Shown: one piece after another, positions 1 through 8,817 of the stretch | How the letters are laid out: each line of letters starts with the position of its first letter | How positions within the stretch are numbered: the stretch's first letter is position 1 | Source: Phil1 sp963643205 | Lineage (GTDB): Bacteria > Bacillota > Clostridia > Christensenellales > CAG-138 | Length of the DNA: 64,000 nucleotides | Reading direction: 5' to 3' | NCBI GenBank assembly: GCA_963643205.1 | Contig: CAVIJJ010000004.1 | Span: 4,943-68,942, forward strand | Program-made: the position numbers and the translations under genes | Notes under the pieces: model-generated | What the model saw: the letters and a program-made list of their open reading frames with translations, nothing else | Database searches by the model: none | Told to the model about the DNA's origin: nothing

Positions 1-573
1 AGGCTGGACGGCAGGGAGTATCTTGCGGGGCCGAACACCGGCGGACTTTTCCCGCAAACCCTTCAGGGCGTGCACGGAAACATGACCGAAAGCGTAACAA
101 TGCTGCGCTTTGAAAAGCGCGGGGACGACATAGCCGTGTATATATACGAGAAGAACGAGCGGAACATGCTGCTATTGCGCCACGACGGGGCGTTTGAGTA
201 CGGCGGGCTTACCCTTAGGGGGGAACGGCAGATTACCGCTACCCGCTGCCGCTGGAGGCTTGACCCGAACAGAATTCGCCTTTGGGTAATGACCGGCTTT
301 ATAGAAACGCCGAACAGCCGTATACTCTCCTTTGATATTACTCCGCAGAAGATGAGCGTTACGTTTGACGAACGCCCCGCGCTTGATAAAACGGTTCAGA
401 TGCTGTTTGAGCTTGTGGGCGTATCGAGCATGGCGTTTTACAGAAGGATGATGCCCCTGCTTCAAAGGGAAAACCTGGTTAACCTTGTTAAGCAGTTTAC
501 GGAGCCCGTGGCGGAGTGCACCATAATAAGGCACAACGATACGGAACCTGCGCCGAGAATAGCTGAGGAGTAA
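1..573 (+). CDS. C-terminal part of a probable beta-lactamase-related serine hydrolase (5' end outside window)
   Basis: The frame is open from the first base, so the real start lies upstream; the internal GTG at 70 and ATG at 82 are not convincing starts. About 190 residues are visible, mostly predicted beta strand. The stretch ETPNSRIL near the middle resembles the C-terminal accessory domain I associate with clostridial beta-lactamase-related serine hydrolases; the catalytic SxxK and YxN motifs would lie outside the window, so the assignment is not proven. The stop is 4 bp before murQ, making it the upstream member of a cell-wall amino-sugar operon. Serine hydrolases of this kind are also found in the muropeptide recycling cluster of Bacillus subtilis, which supports the guess. 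Confidence 0.5.
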   Translation, partial: RLDGREYLAGPNTGGLFPQTLQGVHGNMTESVTMLRFEKRGDDIAVYIYEKNERNMLLLRHDGAFEYGGLTLRGERQITATRCRWRLDPNRIRLWVMTGFIETPNSRILSFDITPQKMSVTFDERPALDKTVQMLFELVGVSSMAFYRRMMPLLQRENLVNLVKQFTEPVAECTIIRHNDTEPAPRIAEE

Positions 574-577
574 ATGC

Positions 578-1405
578 ATGGAAAACATAAACGTTACCGA
601 ACAGCGCAACAAAAGATTCGAGAACATGGACGAGCTGAATACAGAGGAGCTTATGCTGCGCATAAATGACGAGGACGCCAAGGTTGCCGCGGCGGTAAGG
701 CTTGTTATACCCGCGGCTTCAAAGGTAGCGGATTTCGCGGCGGATGGCATTAAATCGGGCGGCAGGCTCATATACGTAGGCGCGGGCACATCGGGAAGGC
801 TCGGCGTGCTGGACGCGAGCGAATGCCCGCCCACATTCGGCGTAAGCTACGATACCGTTCAGGGCCATATAGCCGGTGGCTACGGCGCGCTTATACGCGC
901 GGCAGAGGGAGCGGAGGACAACGCGGACGCGGGTACGGAGCTTATAAACAGCCTGAATGTAAGTGAATATGATACGGTTGTCGGTATTAGCGCGTCCGGC
1001 GGGGCAAAATACGTTATAGCCGCCGTAAAGCGGGCAGGCGAGCTCGGGGCGCACACGGCCGCGGTAACATCAAATAAAAACACACCCCTGGGCCGGGCGG
1101 CGGAGATTGAGATAGCCGCCGTAACGGGGCCTGAGGCCGTGGCCGGATCAACCCGAATGAAGTGCGGCACGGCGCAGAAGCTTATACTGAACATGATTTC
1201 AACCTGCGCCATGGCAAAGCTCGGCCGGGTTAAGGGCGGCCTTATGACGGACATGGTGGCCACCAACGAAAAGCTTAGGCACAGGGCCGTAGGCATAGTG
1301 GCAAACGCCGCGAACGTTAGCGAGGAGCGGGCAAAAGCGGCGCTTGAAAAGGCGAACATGGATACCGGAGCCGCCATAAGGCTTATTGAGGAGGGGGAAG
1401 CATGA
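578..1405 (+). CDS. murQ: N-acetylmuramic acid 6-phosphate etherase MurQ
   Basis: Cytoplasmic lyase that cleaves the D-lactyl ether of MurNAc-6-phosphate to give GlcNAc-6-phosphate and D-lactate, a key step in cell-wall recycling. The 275-residue protein carries the SIS-domain phosphosugar site GAGTSGRLGVLDASECPPTF (residues 68-87), with E82 at the place of the general acid and E113 near the second catalytic glutamate of the E. coli enzyme, and the family stretch MKCGTAQKLILNM. It is slightly shorter than the usual ~300 residues because the C-terminal tail is short. GAGGAG about 7 bases before the ATG is the ribosome binding site. The last 4 bases (ATGA) overlap the nagZ start, so the two are translationally coupled. 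Confidence 0.96.
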   Translation: MENINVTEQRNKRFENMDELNTEELMLRINDEDAKVAAAVRLVIPAASKVADFAADGIKSGGRLIYVGAGTSGRLGVLDASECPPTFGVSYDTVQGHIAGGYGALIRAAEGAEDNADAGTELINSLNVSEYDTVVGISASGGAKYVIAAVKRAGELGAHTAAVTSNKNTPLGRAAEIEIAAVTGPEAVAGSTRMKCGTAQKLILNMISTCAMAKLGRVKGGLMTDMVATNEKLRHRAVGIVANAANVSEERAKAALEKANMDTGAAIRLIEEGEA

Positions 1406-2403
1406 ACGAATATCTGATACAGGCCGGCCAAAGGATAATGACCGGATTTAAGGGCACAAAGCTTGACAAGGATATTATAAACGCCGTAAAAAAGCAGAAG
1501 ATAGGCAACTTTATTTTGTTTTCAAACAATATAGAATCCCCCAACCAGCTGAAATCGCTTTGTAAAGAGCTTAAGGATATAGCGATGAGCGAAACCGGCT
1601 GTATGCCCCTTATAAGCGCGGATCAGGAGGGCGGGCGCGTGCAGCGGCTGCCTAAGGGCGTTATAGAAACGCCTAGCGCAAGGGAAATTGCCCAAACCGG
1701 GGATGAGGAGCTTGCGTTCAAAACAGGCAAAAGAATAGGCGAGGCCATGCTTGAAATGGGGCTTAATTACGACCTGGCGCCTGTATTGGATATTGAGTGC
1801 GAGGAGGGCAACGCCGCAATAGGCACAAGAAGCTTTGGCAAGGACAGTGAAACCGTGTCCACGTTCGGCGTAAAGATGGCCCTGGGCATACAGGCCGCGG
1901 GTGTGCTGGCCTGCGCCAAGCATTTTCCGGGCCACGGCGGAACTACCGTGGATTCCCATAAAGCCCTGCCGACGATAGCACTGAGCATGGAGGAACTTGA
2001 GGCGGGCCCGCTTGTGCCGTTCAAGGAGGCGATTAGCGCGGGAGTGAAAAGCATTATGACAACGCATATAATGTTCCCCGCGCTTGATACCGAATACCCC
2101 GGCACGCTCTCTGGCGCCGTTATAGGCTCCCTTTTGCGGGAAAAGCTTGGCTATGACGGAATGATAATTACCGATTGCCTTGAAATGGGGGCTATAGCCT
2201 CGCGCTACGGCGCGGCGGAGGCGGCGGTGCTTGCGGCAAACGCCGGAGTGGATATGCCCCTTATAAGCCACAATAACGCGGAGGCCGCGCGGGCGGCGGA
2301 GCTTATAGGCAAAGCCCTTGAGGAAGGCAAACTGAATACACAAAACAACAATGCCGCACTTAGGCGCATAGCGGAGAACAAAAAATGGCTTATTACACAA
2401 TAG
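1402..2403 (+). CDS. nagZ: Beta-N-acetylhexosaminidase NagZ (glycoside hydrolase family 3)
   Basis: Family GH3 enzyme that removes beta-1,4-linked GlcNAc from muropeptides (GlcNAc-MurNAc). The 333 residues contain the sugar-binding loop KHFPGHG (173-179), the NagZ-type Asp-His dyad D184/H186 that serves as acid/base, and the nucleophile D258 in ITDCLEMGA. No signal peptide is visible, so it should act in the cytoplasm on imported disaccharides, unlike the secreted long NagZ of Bacillus. It starts inside the murQ stop and its 3' end overlaps the kinase gene by 19 bp, giving a tightly packed operon that would release GlcNAc and MurNAc for phosphorylation. Confidence 0.94.
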   Translation: MNEYLIQAGQRIMTGFKGTKLDKDIINAVKKQKIGNFILFSNNIESPNQLKSLCKELKDIAMSETGCMPLISADQEGGRVQRLPKGVIETPSAREIAQTGDEELAFKTGKRIGEAMLEMGLNYDLAPVLDIECEEGNAAIGTRSFGKDSETVSTFGVKMALGIQAAGVLACAKHFPGHGGTTVDSHKALPTIALSMEELEAGPLVPFKEAISAGVKSIMTTHIMFPALDTEYPGTLSGAVIGSLLREKLGYDGMIITDCLEMGAIASRYGAAEAAVLAANAGVDMPLISHNNAEAARAAELIGKALEEGKLNTQNNNAALRRIAENKKWLITQ

Positions 2404-3263
2404 GCTTGGACGGCGGCGGAACCAAAACGGAGGCCGTACTGCTTTCAAAAGATGGGAATATAATTAAAACCGCCCGTCTGGGCGCGCTTAACCCGGTGAG
2501 CTACCCCCAAAGCCCCGCGAACATAGCCGGGGAGCTTAAGCAATATATAAACGAAAACTGCCTTGCGATATGCGCCGCCTGCGCCGGAGCGGGGGACAAT
2601 ACCAAGGCGCGGCAGGTTGAGGACGCGCTTAAGAAAGCGTTTTCGGGGAATATATATGTCCGCACGGACGGCGAAAACGCCCTGTACACAGCCCACGGCG
2701 AGGAGCCGGGGGTTATTGTGATATCCGGCACGGGAAGCGTATGCTACGGGCAAAATTGCGGCACAACCGCGCGCAGCGGAGGACGAGGAAACATATTTGA
2801 CGACGGCGGCAGCGGCTACGCCATAGGGCGGGATATACTTAGGGCCGTTATTCGCGCAAGCGACGGCCGTGGGGAGAAAACCAAACTAAGCGAAGCGCTA
2901 TTTAATGAGTGCGGCACGGACGACATAGCGGCCATAACCGCGCGCTACACATCCTGCCCAAAGAGCGACATAGCGGCACTCGCCCCGCTTACGGATAAGC
3001 TTTATGATGATAAAGCGGCGGTTGACATTATGAACACAGCCGCCTGTGAGCTTGCCGACATGGCGGCGGCCGTTATAAATACTCTTAAGCTGACAGCACC
3101 CCGCGTGGCGTTTACCGGGAGTACCGTTCTGAACAGCCCCACCCTTTATTCATTAAGCGAAAAGGCGATACTTGCCCGCTTCCCGAATGCTGTTTGCTTC
3201 AAATCTGCCAAAAACGCGGCCCTCGGCGCGGCGGAGTACGCCTGGAGCAGGAGAAAAAATTAA
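2385..3263 (+). CDS. murK: N-acetylglucosamine/N-acetylmuramic acid kinase, BadF/BadG/BcrA/BcrD family (MurK-like)
   Basis: ATP-dependent sugar kinase of the actin-like ATPase fold. The N-terminal phosphate-1 motif GLDGGGTKTEAVL begins at residue 8, the central ISGTGSVCYG and DDGGSGYAIG motifs are those of the BadF/NagK group, and the C-terminal AFTGSTVLNS is the adenosine-binding region. Length (292) is typical. With MurQ and NagZ in the same operon, the best role is phosphorylation of MurNAc and GlcNAc released by NagZ, as known for MurK of Clostridium acetobutylicum; substrate preference cannot be read from sequence. The ATG lies 16 bp inside nagZ and the operon ends in a hairpin terminator at 3312-3336. 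Confidence 0.82.
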   Translation: MAYYTIGLDGGGTKTEAVLLSKDGNIIKTARLGALNPVSYPQSPANIAGELKQYINENCLAICAACAGAGDNTKARQVEDALKKAFSGNIYVRTDGENALYTAHGEEPGVIVISGTGSVCYGQNCGTTARSGGRGNIFDDGGSGYAIGRDILRAVIRASDGRGEKTKLSEALFNECGTDDIAAITARYTSCPKSDIAALAPLTDKLYDDKAAVDIMNTAACELADMAAAVINTLKLTAPRVAFTGSTVLNSPTLYSLSEKAILARFPNAVCFKSAKNAALGAAEYAWSRRKN

Positions 3264-3311
3264 AATCGCGGTTTACTTTCATGCTAATTTGAATCGTAAT
3301 ATTAGCATCAA

Positions 3312-3336
3312 AAAAGCGACCATTGCGGTCGCTTTT
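3312..3336. terminator. Bidirectional intrinsic terminator between murK and the Na/Pi cotransporter gene
   Basis: Perfect 10-bp stem AAAAGCGACC / GGTCGCTTTT with a 5-base loop. The A- and T-rich ends let it work on both strands, ending the murQ operon (+) and the convergent cotransporter gene (-). Confidence 0.88.
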
Positions 3337-3350
3337 AATTTATCTGCAAT

Positions 3351-5123
3351 TTATTTATGAACTGACGGGTTGGCGTATTTAAGCTCGTATTTCTTGGCGT
3401 AGTCGGCAAAGTCGGCCTTGTAGCGCTCGTCGTTGCCGCTTTTTACCGTGTTCAGATATTCGTGCGTATCGAATTCGCCTCGGTCAACCTCGGTTACGCA
3501 AACGGCAATGTTTGAGCAGTGGTCGCTTATGCGCTCGCAGTTATTAAGAAGGTCGTTCAATATAAAGCCCAGCTCTATCGTGCAGCGGCCGGCCTGCAGC
3601 CTTTCTATGTGCTTGCGCTTTATCTGGGCGATAAGCACGTCTATAACCTGCTCAAGCGGCTCAACCTTGGCGGCCTTATCAAGATCGTCGTTGGCGAAAG
3701 CGTCCATCGCCAGGCCCAGTATTTCGTTAAGGGCGGAGAAAAGAATGTCTATCTCTTCCCTTGCGTGCTCGGAGAATGTCAGGCTCTTCTCCCGCATTTC
3801 CTTCGCGCTTTGGCGTATGTTCAGGGCGTGGTCGCCTATGCGCTCAAAGTCGTTTATGCAGTGCAGAAGCTTTGATACGGAGGCGCTGTCAGCGTCGCTC
3901 AGCGCGGCGGCGGAAAGCTTAACAAGAAAGCTGCCGAGCTTGTCCTCGTATGTATCAAGCTCACTTTCCTGCGTTTTTACCTTGGCGGATTTTTCGGTAT
4001 CAAAGTGCAGCATAAGGTCCATCGCGTTAAGCACGCAGGAGCGGGCAACCTCGCTCATGCGAACGGCCATGGAGCAGCTTTCGTGCACGGCGGGGCCGGG
4101 CGTAAGCAAAAGCCTTTCATCAAGGAATACGTCCGCATTGCTTTCGTCATCGCCGCGAACCACAAAATGCGATATTTTGATAAGCACGGGCCTTATGGGC
4201 AGAAGAACCATTGTTGTAATAACATTGAATATCGTGTGGCAAAGGGCAACCTCGCCAGCCGAAAGGGGATTGTTTATAAAGTCAAAGCCTATTATGGCGT
4301 TAAGCCCATAGAATACAATCATGCAGAATATGGTGCCTATTGTTTTGCCGGTAATATGGACAATGGCAACCCTGCGGGCGTTTTTGGTTGTGCCTATGCT
4401 TGAAAGAAGGGCCGTGGCACAGGTGCCTATATTAAGGCCCATTACAAGCGGAATTGCCATGCCGTAAGTTATGCAGCCCGTAAGGGAGAGCGCCTGCAGA
4501 ATGCCGACGCTTGCGGCGCTGCTTTGAATTATGCCCGTAAACACAAGGCCCACAAGCACGCCTAAGAAGGGATTGTTAAACGCGGTAAGTATGCCCGTAA
4601 ATTCCGGCATATCCGCAAGCGGAGCCACGGAACTTGACATAAGCGTCATGCCATACATAAGAATAGCAAAGCCCACAAACACGCCGCCTATATCCTTTTT
4701 CTTTTGCGTGCTGCAGGCCATCATCATTATAACGCCGATAAGGGCTACTATGGGCGAAAAATTCTCCGGCTTTAAAAGCTGAATGAATATGCTTTCCCCG
4801 CTTAAGCCCGAAAGGGAGAGTATCCATGCGGTGAGGGTTGTGCCTATGTTGCCGCCGAGGATTACGCTTACGGTCTGCTCAAGCTGCATTATGCCGCTGT
4901 TCACAAGGCCTACAAGCATAACCGTAAGTGCGGAGGAGGACTGAATGGCTATTGTTATGGCCGCGCCGAAAATAAGGCTTGTGGATATGTGCGCGGTCAT
5001 CTTCTGCAACGTGGACTGCAGCTTGCTGCCGGACAGCTTTTCAAGCCCCGCGCTCATCGCGTTCATGCCGTATAAAAAAAGGGCTAACCCACCAAATAAC
5101 GAAATTACGGAAAATACATCCAT
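3351..5123 (-). CDS. Na/Pi cotransporter family protein with C-terminal PhoU domain
   Basis: Sodium-dependent phosphate transporter of the NptA/YjbB type. The N-terminal half holds two inverted Na_Pi_cotrans repeats, each with the hallmark QSSSA (61-65) or QSSAA (200-204) followed by GGNIGTT (90-96) or NIGT (231-234), embedded in about eight to ten hydrophobic segments. From roughly residue 345 to 575 the protein is hydrophilic and helical, matching a fused PhoU-like domain that probably senses or gates phosphate flux. The 590-residue length is normal for the fused form. The start has AGGGAG about 10 bases upstream and a TTGCGT-N16-TATAAT promoter. Related proteins can export phosphate, so direction of transport is open. 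Confidence 0.9.
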   Translation of the reverse strand: MDVFSVISLFGGLALFLYGMNAMSAGLEKLSGSKLQSTLQKMTAHISTSLIFGAAITIAIQSSSALTVMLVGLVNSGIMQLEQTVSVILGGNIGTTLTAWILSLSGLSGESIFIQLLKPENFSPIVALIGVIMMMACSTQKKKDIGGVFVGFAILMYGMTLMSSSVAPLADMPEFTGILTAFNNPFLGVLVGLVFTGIIQSSAASVGILQALSLTGCITYGMAIPLVMGLNIGTCATALLSSIGTTKNARRVAIVHITGKTIGTIFCMIVFYGLNAIIGFDFINNPLSAGEVALCHTIFNVITTMVLLPIRPVLIKISHFVVRGDDESNADVFLDERLLLTPGPAVHESCSMAVRMSEVARSCVLNAMDLMLHFDTEKSAKVKTQESELDTYEDKLGSFLVKLSAAALSDADSASVSKLLHCINDFERIGDHALNIRQSAKEMREKSLTFSEHAREEIDILFSALNEILGLAMDAFANDDLDKAAKVEPLEQVIDVLIAQIKRKHIERLQAGRCTIELGFILNDLLNNCERISDHCSNIAVCVTEVDRGEFDTHEYLNTVKSGNDERYKADFADYAKKYELKYANPSVHK

Positions 5124-5175
5124 AAAGCTAAAATCTCCCTGCGATTTTTGTAATACCCCTATAACGTATATTTAT

Positions 5176-5203
5176 ATTATAGCAGAACATTTGTTAAACG
5201 CAA
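5176..5203 (-). promoter_or_regulatory. Sigma-A promoter for the Na/Pi cotransporter gene
   Basis: On the minus strand, TTGCGT (5203-5198), 16-bp spacer, TATAAT (5181-5176), with TG one base before the -10. It lies about 50 bp upstream of the start codon. Confidence 0.7.
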
Positions 5204-5237
5204 TACCGGAGGCGACGAAACATTCACAGTGCGTTCA

Positions 5238-5266
5238 TTGCATAAGCGGCCGCACTATGATATATT
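5238..5266 (+). promoter_or_regulatory. Promoter for the unknown membrane protein-dusB operon
   Basis: TTGCAT (5238-5243), 17-bp spacer, TATATT (5261-5266), about 35 bp upstream of the ATG at 5300. Confidence 0.62.
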
Positions 5267-5299
5267 TATTATGTATTTGATCAAAAAGGAGGGCGTTTT

Positions 5300-5878
5300 A
5301 TGGCAAGGAACAGCTACGGCATAGCCAAACGCTCGATATGGTACGTGTTAAGAACGCTGATAATCACGGCGGCCATAGTGGCGCTGTGCCTTGGCGTATT
5401 CATAGAGGGGCTGCACGTGAGCAACCTGTACATACTGGCTACGGAAGGGCTTGAAAAGCGCGCGGAGGCCATAATAACATACGGCCAGGCGGGAACAAGC
5501 GTTGACCTTACGCCGTATTTCAGCGAAGAATACCTGAATAACGACAGCGAGATTGAAAGCGGCAAATACGCGGACTTTACCGTTGCAAGTTACGACTACC
5601 GCGTGGACGTTAAGGGCATATCCGTATTCCCCTGGAGCAAGCGCGCCAGCATGACGGTGGACGCGCGCCTTGCCGCCATAAATGCCGCAAGCAACAGCGC
5701 GGAGGACAGCACCGAGACTGCCGAGCTGCCCGAATGGGAAGCGGGAAGATACCAGATAGTATTCAAGCGCGAAGGCTCACGCTGGTACATAAACAGCATA
5801 ACTCTTCTTCAGCGCAATCCGGAAACAGAGGTTAAGCCCACGCCGGATATGAGCCTGATGCAGGACGATTCCGAATAA
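5300..5878 (+). CDS. Membrane-anchored protein of unknown function
   Basis: I do not recognise the family. The 192-residue protein begins with a basic stretch, one strong transmembrane segment (about residues 15-40), and then an extracytoplasmic domain with alternating strands. An acidic Ser/Glu/Thr-rich stretch (about 133-150) precedes a final strand pair in which GRYQIVFKRE and WYINSI resemble the end of NTF2-like or DUF4829-type folds. The tail ends EVKPTPDMSLMQDDSE. AAAAAGGAGG gives a strong ribosome binding site. It is followed after 2 bp by the tRNA-dihydrouridine synthase gene, so the two are cotranscribed, though no functional link is obvious. Confidence 0.72.
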   Translation: MARNSYGIAKRSIWYVLRTLIITAAIVALCLGVFIEGLHVSNLYILATEGLEKRAEAIITYGQAGTSVDLTPYFSEEYLNNDSEIESGKYADFTVASYDYRVDVKGISVFPWSKRASMTVDARLAAINAASNSAEDSTETAELPEWEAGRYQIVFKREGSRWYINSITLLQRNPETEVKPTPDMSLMQDDSE

Positions 5879-5880
5879 GC

Positions 5881-6873
5881 ATGAGTGAAATATTAAAAAA
5901 CCTGTTCGGCACGGATACGCCCGTGCTGCTCGCTCCCATGGCCGGCGTTACGGACGCGGCCTTTCGCGGTATATGCCGCGAGATGGGGGCGGATTTTTCG
6001 TATACCGAAATGGTAAGCGCGAAGGGACTGCATTATAACAACAAGAATACGGCCAATCTGCTTGACGCGTCGGACGCGGAGCTTGAGCGGGGCTACGGAG
6101 TGCAGCTTTTCGGGGCGGAGCCGGATATGATGGCGAGCGCGGCGGAGAGCCTGAGCCGGGAGGAAAGCGCGCTTAGGCTTATAGACATAAACATGGGATG
6201 CCCGGCGCACAAGATTGTTTCAAACGGAGAGGGCAGCGCCCTTATGAAAAACGAGGCGCTTGCCGGAAAAATAATTGAGGCCGCTGTTAAAAAGAGCAAA
6301 TTGCCCGTTACGGTAAAGTTTCGCAAGGGCTGGGACGATGAGCACATAAACGCCGTAAGCTTTGCCAAAATGGCGGAGCAAAGCGGAGCCGCGCTTATAA
6401 CGGTGCACGGCAGAACAAAGGCGCAGATGTACAGCGGCACGGCCGATTGGGACATAATAGCTAAAATAAAGGCAAGCGTAAAAATACCCGTAATAGGCAA
6501 CGGGGATATATTCTCGGGCCAAAACGCCGTGGATATGCTTAAATACACCGGCTGTGACGGGGTTATGGTAGCGCGCGGAGCGGAGGGCAATCCGTTTATT
6601 TTCCGGGAAATACGCTCTGCACTTCGCGGGGAAGAATATTCCGCACCAACTCGGGAAATGCGCATAACCGCCGCCATAGAGCACGCGGAACGCCTTACGA
6701 AAACGCGGGGCGATCGCGCCATAATAGAAATGCGAAAGCACGTATCGTGGTACCTTTCGGGCATGCGCTCAAGCGCCGCCTTAAGGGGACGGGTGAACGG
6801 CATATCAAGCCTTGATGAGCTGAAAAAACTGCTTAACGAATACCTTGAAGCCATCCGGGACGGGGAGAACTGA
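5881..6873 (+). CDS. dusB: tRNA-dihydrouridine synthase (DusB type)
   Basis: FMN-dependent reductase that reduces specific uridines of the tRNA D-loop to dihydrouridine. The 330-residue protein shows the FMN-binding barrel motif APMAGVTD (18-25), the catalytic cysteine C107 in NMGCPAHKI, the phosphate/FMN site TVHGRTKAQMYSG, and VIGNGDIF. A helical C-terminal domain follows from about residue 240. Length and motifs fit the DusB/YohI family common in Bacillota. It starts 2 bp after the preceding stop; no separate strong ribosome binding site is seen, suggesting coupling to the upstream gene. Confidence 0.94.
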   Translation: MSEILKNLFGTDTPVLLAPMAGVTDAAFRGICREMGADFSYTEMVSAKGLHYNNKNTANLLDASDAELERGYGVQLFGAEPDMMASAAESLSREESALRLIDINMGCPAHKIVSNGEGSALMKNEALAGKIIEAAVKKSKLPVTVKFRKGWDDEHINAVSFAKMAEQSGAALITVHGRTKAQMYSGTADWDIIAKIKASVKIPVIGNGDIFSGQNAVDMLKYTGCDGVMVARGAEGNPFIFREIRSALRGEEYSAPTREMRITAAIEHAERLTKTRGDRAIIEMRKHVSWYLSGMRSSAALRGRVNGISSLDELKKLLNEYLEAIRDGEN

Positions 6874-6908
6874 AAAGGACATCAGTTCGCCAATCCGAAA
6901 TAACGGCA

Positions 6909-8336
6909 TTATGGAATGACAGTATCTGCCAATTCCTCATAAGCTTTTTTGTTGGCTTCCGCCCAGGACAAGCCCTGCTTTTTATATTGCTCTGCCAATG
7001 GCTTAAGGCGGGTTATGTAGATTCCATCGCCGACAGTGCGGTTGTAGCCTACAACTATCCAGTTGTTATTTTGCTTTTCAAAGGAAAGGATAATTTCCTC
7101 GCCAACACCGCGGGAGCTTCCTGAGGTAATTTCTGTTTTTACATAAAACCGCCCTATAAAGTGATTATCTTCATCTAGTATTATTTTAAGTATTTCTGAG
7201 GACCCCTTTTTTACCGTATCGATTGCGGATAAAGAGCCGGAAAGAGTTTTGTCCACGGAAAGCTGAATGTCATAGAAGAAAAGATCCGTTGCTTCATTTC
7301 GCTCCATAATATTCGAAAAATCCTGCATTTCGCAAAGCTTTCTGCTAAGATAGTAGCGGTACATAACTTCAGCCGCCAGTTCTTTAACAGCTGATATGAC
7401 TGGGGTGGATTGCTCCTGCAAGCATGCCTTTTCATTTTCCAGCGATTGCATAAGGACATGCAGAGACTGTTCATCAGCCTTTGTAGTGATTAATTCCATC
7501 TGTAAATTTTCCAGCAGGTGGAGCTTTTCCTCCGCGCTGACGGCAGTGTTCTTATGCAATGTCATGTAGATTATATAGTCTGTTTCGAACATTATACTAT
7601 CGTAAATGTTCTCGTAATGCAAATCGTTTAAGCCTAAAGAATTACGTTCTGCAATATATTTTGCATAATTGTCAGACTCCACTTGAACTGATGCTATATA
7701 AAGTCCGTGAGTGGTTTCAACCAGTTTGGCATATATCTGTTCATTGTGAGTATTGCCGTCCTTTCCCATTAACTCAAGAGAAATTGACAGCTCATAGAAA
7801 AATGCCTTTTGCTGGCCGCTTTCATTGGTTACGGAAATAAGAGCGATCTTAGAGGATGAATCATTATTGGCAATGGATTCTGAACTGTATAAAACATAGC
7901 GGAGATACTTAGCTGCAAGTAATGTGTTTTCGTCCTCGTACCAACCATCACCCTGATAAAACACGGCGGAAACCGCAGCATGGTCTCCTGTCGCAAACGC
8001 CGTTGCGGCTGTTTTGATTAGCTCGGATAAAGCGCTTAATTTATCACCATCAATCGATATGGTAGGAGACAAAGTGTATACCGCACTGCTGAGAAAGGGC
8101 AATTCGGCGGCAAGTGCCGGTTTAATGGCGAAAGTACAAACAGACAACAATAATATGGCCGCACAAGCGGTCAATGCGATACGAGCAAAAGGCAGAGATG
8201 TTTGGACGTATTTTGTGCGTTTTCCGTCTGATTCCCGAAGGCAAACAACAACTTCATCTATTCTGTGGCCATACTCACGGGAAGGTGAGGGAAAAGCTGA
8301 TTTTAGCAACTGTTGAAACGGGAAATTATGCTCCAT
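6909..8336 (-). CDS. Probable membrane-bound anti-sigma factor/regulatory partner of the adjacent ECF sigma factor
   Basis: About 475 residues. The first 45 residues are cytoplasmic and charged, one transmembrane segment follows (about 46-68), and a large extracytoplasmic region of about 400 residues has no domain I recognise; its last part (about 370-440) alternates strands like a small lipocalin or NTF2-type domain. The gene overlaps the 3' end of the sigma gene, the usual arrangement for a sigma/anti-sigma pair. I chose the ATG at 8336 because AGGTGA lies 8 bases upstream; GTG 8348 and ATG 8345 are alternatives but leave no room for a binding site. No ZAS zinc motif (HxxxCxxC) is visible, so the anti-sigma role rests on context and topology. 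Base composition is clearly lower in GC than the flanking genes. Confidence 0.6.
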   Translation of the reverse strand: MEHNFPFQQLLKSAFPSPSREYGHRIDEVVVCLRESDGKRTKYVQTSLPFARIALTACAAILLLSVCTFAIKPALAAELPFLSSAVYTLSPTISIDGDKLSALSELIKTAATAFATGDHAAVSAVFYQGDGWYEDENTLLAAKYLRYVLYSSESIANNDSSSKIALISVTNESGQQKAFFYELSISLELMGKDGNTHNEQIYAKLVETTHGLYIASVQVESDNYAKYIAERNSLGLNDLHYENIYDSIMFETDYIIYMTLHKNTAVSAEEKLHLLENLQMELITTKADEQSLHVLMQSLENEKACLQEQSTPVISAVKELAAEVMYRYYLSRKLCEMQDFSNIMERNEATDLFFYDIQLSVDKTLSGSLSAIDTVKKGSSEILKIILDEDNHFIGRFYVKTEITSGSSRGVGEEIILSFEKQNNNWIVVGYNRTVGDGIYITRLKPLAEQYKKQGLSWAEANKKAYEELADTVIP

Positions 8337-8817
8337 AATAATCATCACCTAAAAACTTTTTTAATGCTGTCCGGGCTCTTGAAAGTCTGCTTTTTATGGT
8401 TCCCGAGGGGACATGGGATATTTTTGCAATTTCGTTTATTGAGTGCCCGCAGACATAGTAAAGCGTAATAGCTTCGCGCTGTTCAATCGGCAGTTGGTTA
8501 AGCGCTTTTTCAACATCGATTTTAAGCTCACTTCCGGGTTCGAGATGCAGTGCAATATCTTCATCAATAGGAACTGTGCGCCGAAGAGAATTAGCTATGC
8601 TGTAGCATTCATTTCTTACTATGCGGAAAAGCCATGGCTTCAATGACTGTATGTTCCGCAAGTGATTTATGTTAGTATGTGCCTTAATAATGGCATTACT
8701 CACGGCGTCCTCACTTTCGGGAATTGAGCGCAGTATGCTGTATGCAAAGTAAAAAAGATCGTTTTTCATGCTCAATGTCTGATCATAAAACCATTGAAGT
8801 TTCTCTTCATTACTCAT
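8326..8817 (-). CDS. ECF-type RNA polymerase sigma factor (sigma-70 family)
   Basis: 163-residue extracytoplasmic-function sigma factor. Region 2 spans about residues 18-80 with the core-binding helix (DLFYFAYSILRSIPESEDA) and PWLFRIVRNEC; region 4 spans about 105-155 with LPIEQREAITLYYVCGHS and the helix-turn-helix INEIAKISHVPSGTIKSRL. No region 3 is present, as in ECF factors. GGAGGTGAGG precedes the ATG. The next gene starts inside its 3' end and is its probable anti-sigma partner. Codon and base use are AT-richer than the surrounding chromosome. Confidence 0.9.
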   Translation of the reverse strand: MSNEEKLQWFYDQTLSMKNDLFYFAYSILRSIPESEDAVSNAIIKAHTNINHLRNIQSLKPWLFRIVRNECYSIANSLRRTVPIDEDIALHLEPGSELKIDVEKALNQLPIEQREAITLYYVCGHSINEIAKISHVPSGTIKSRLSRARTALKKFLGDDYYGA

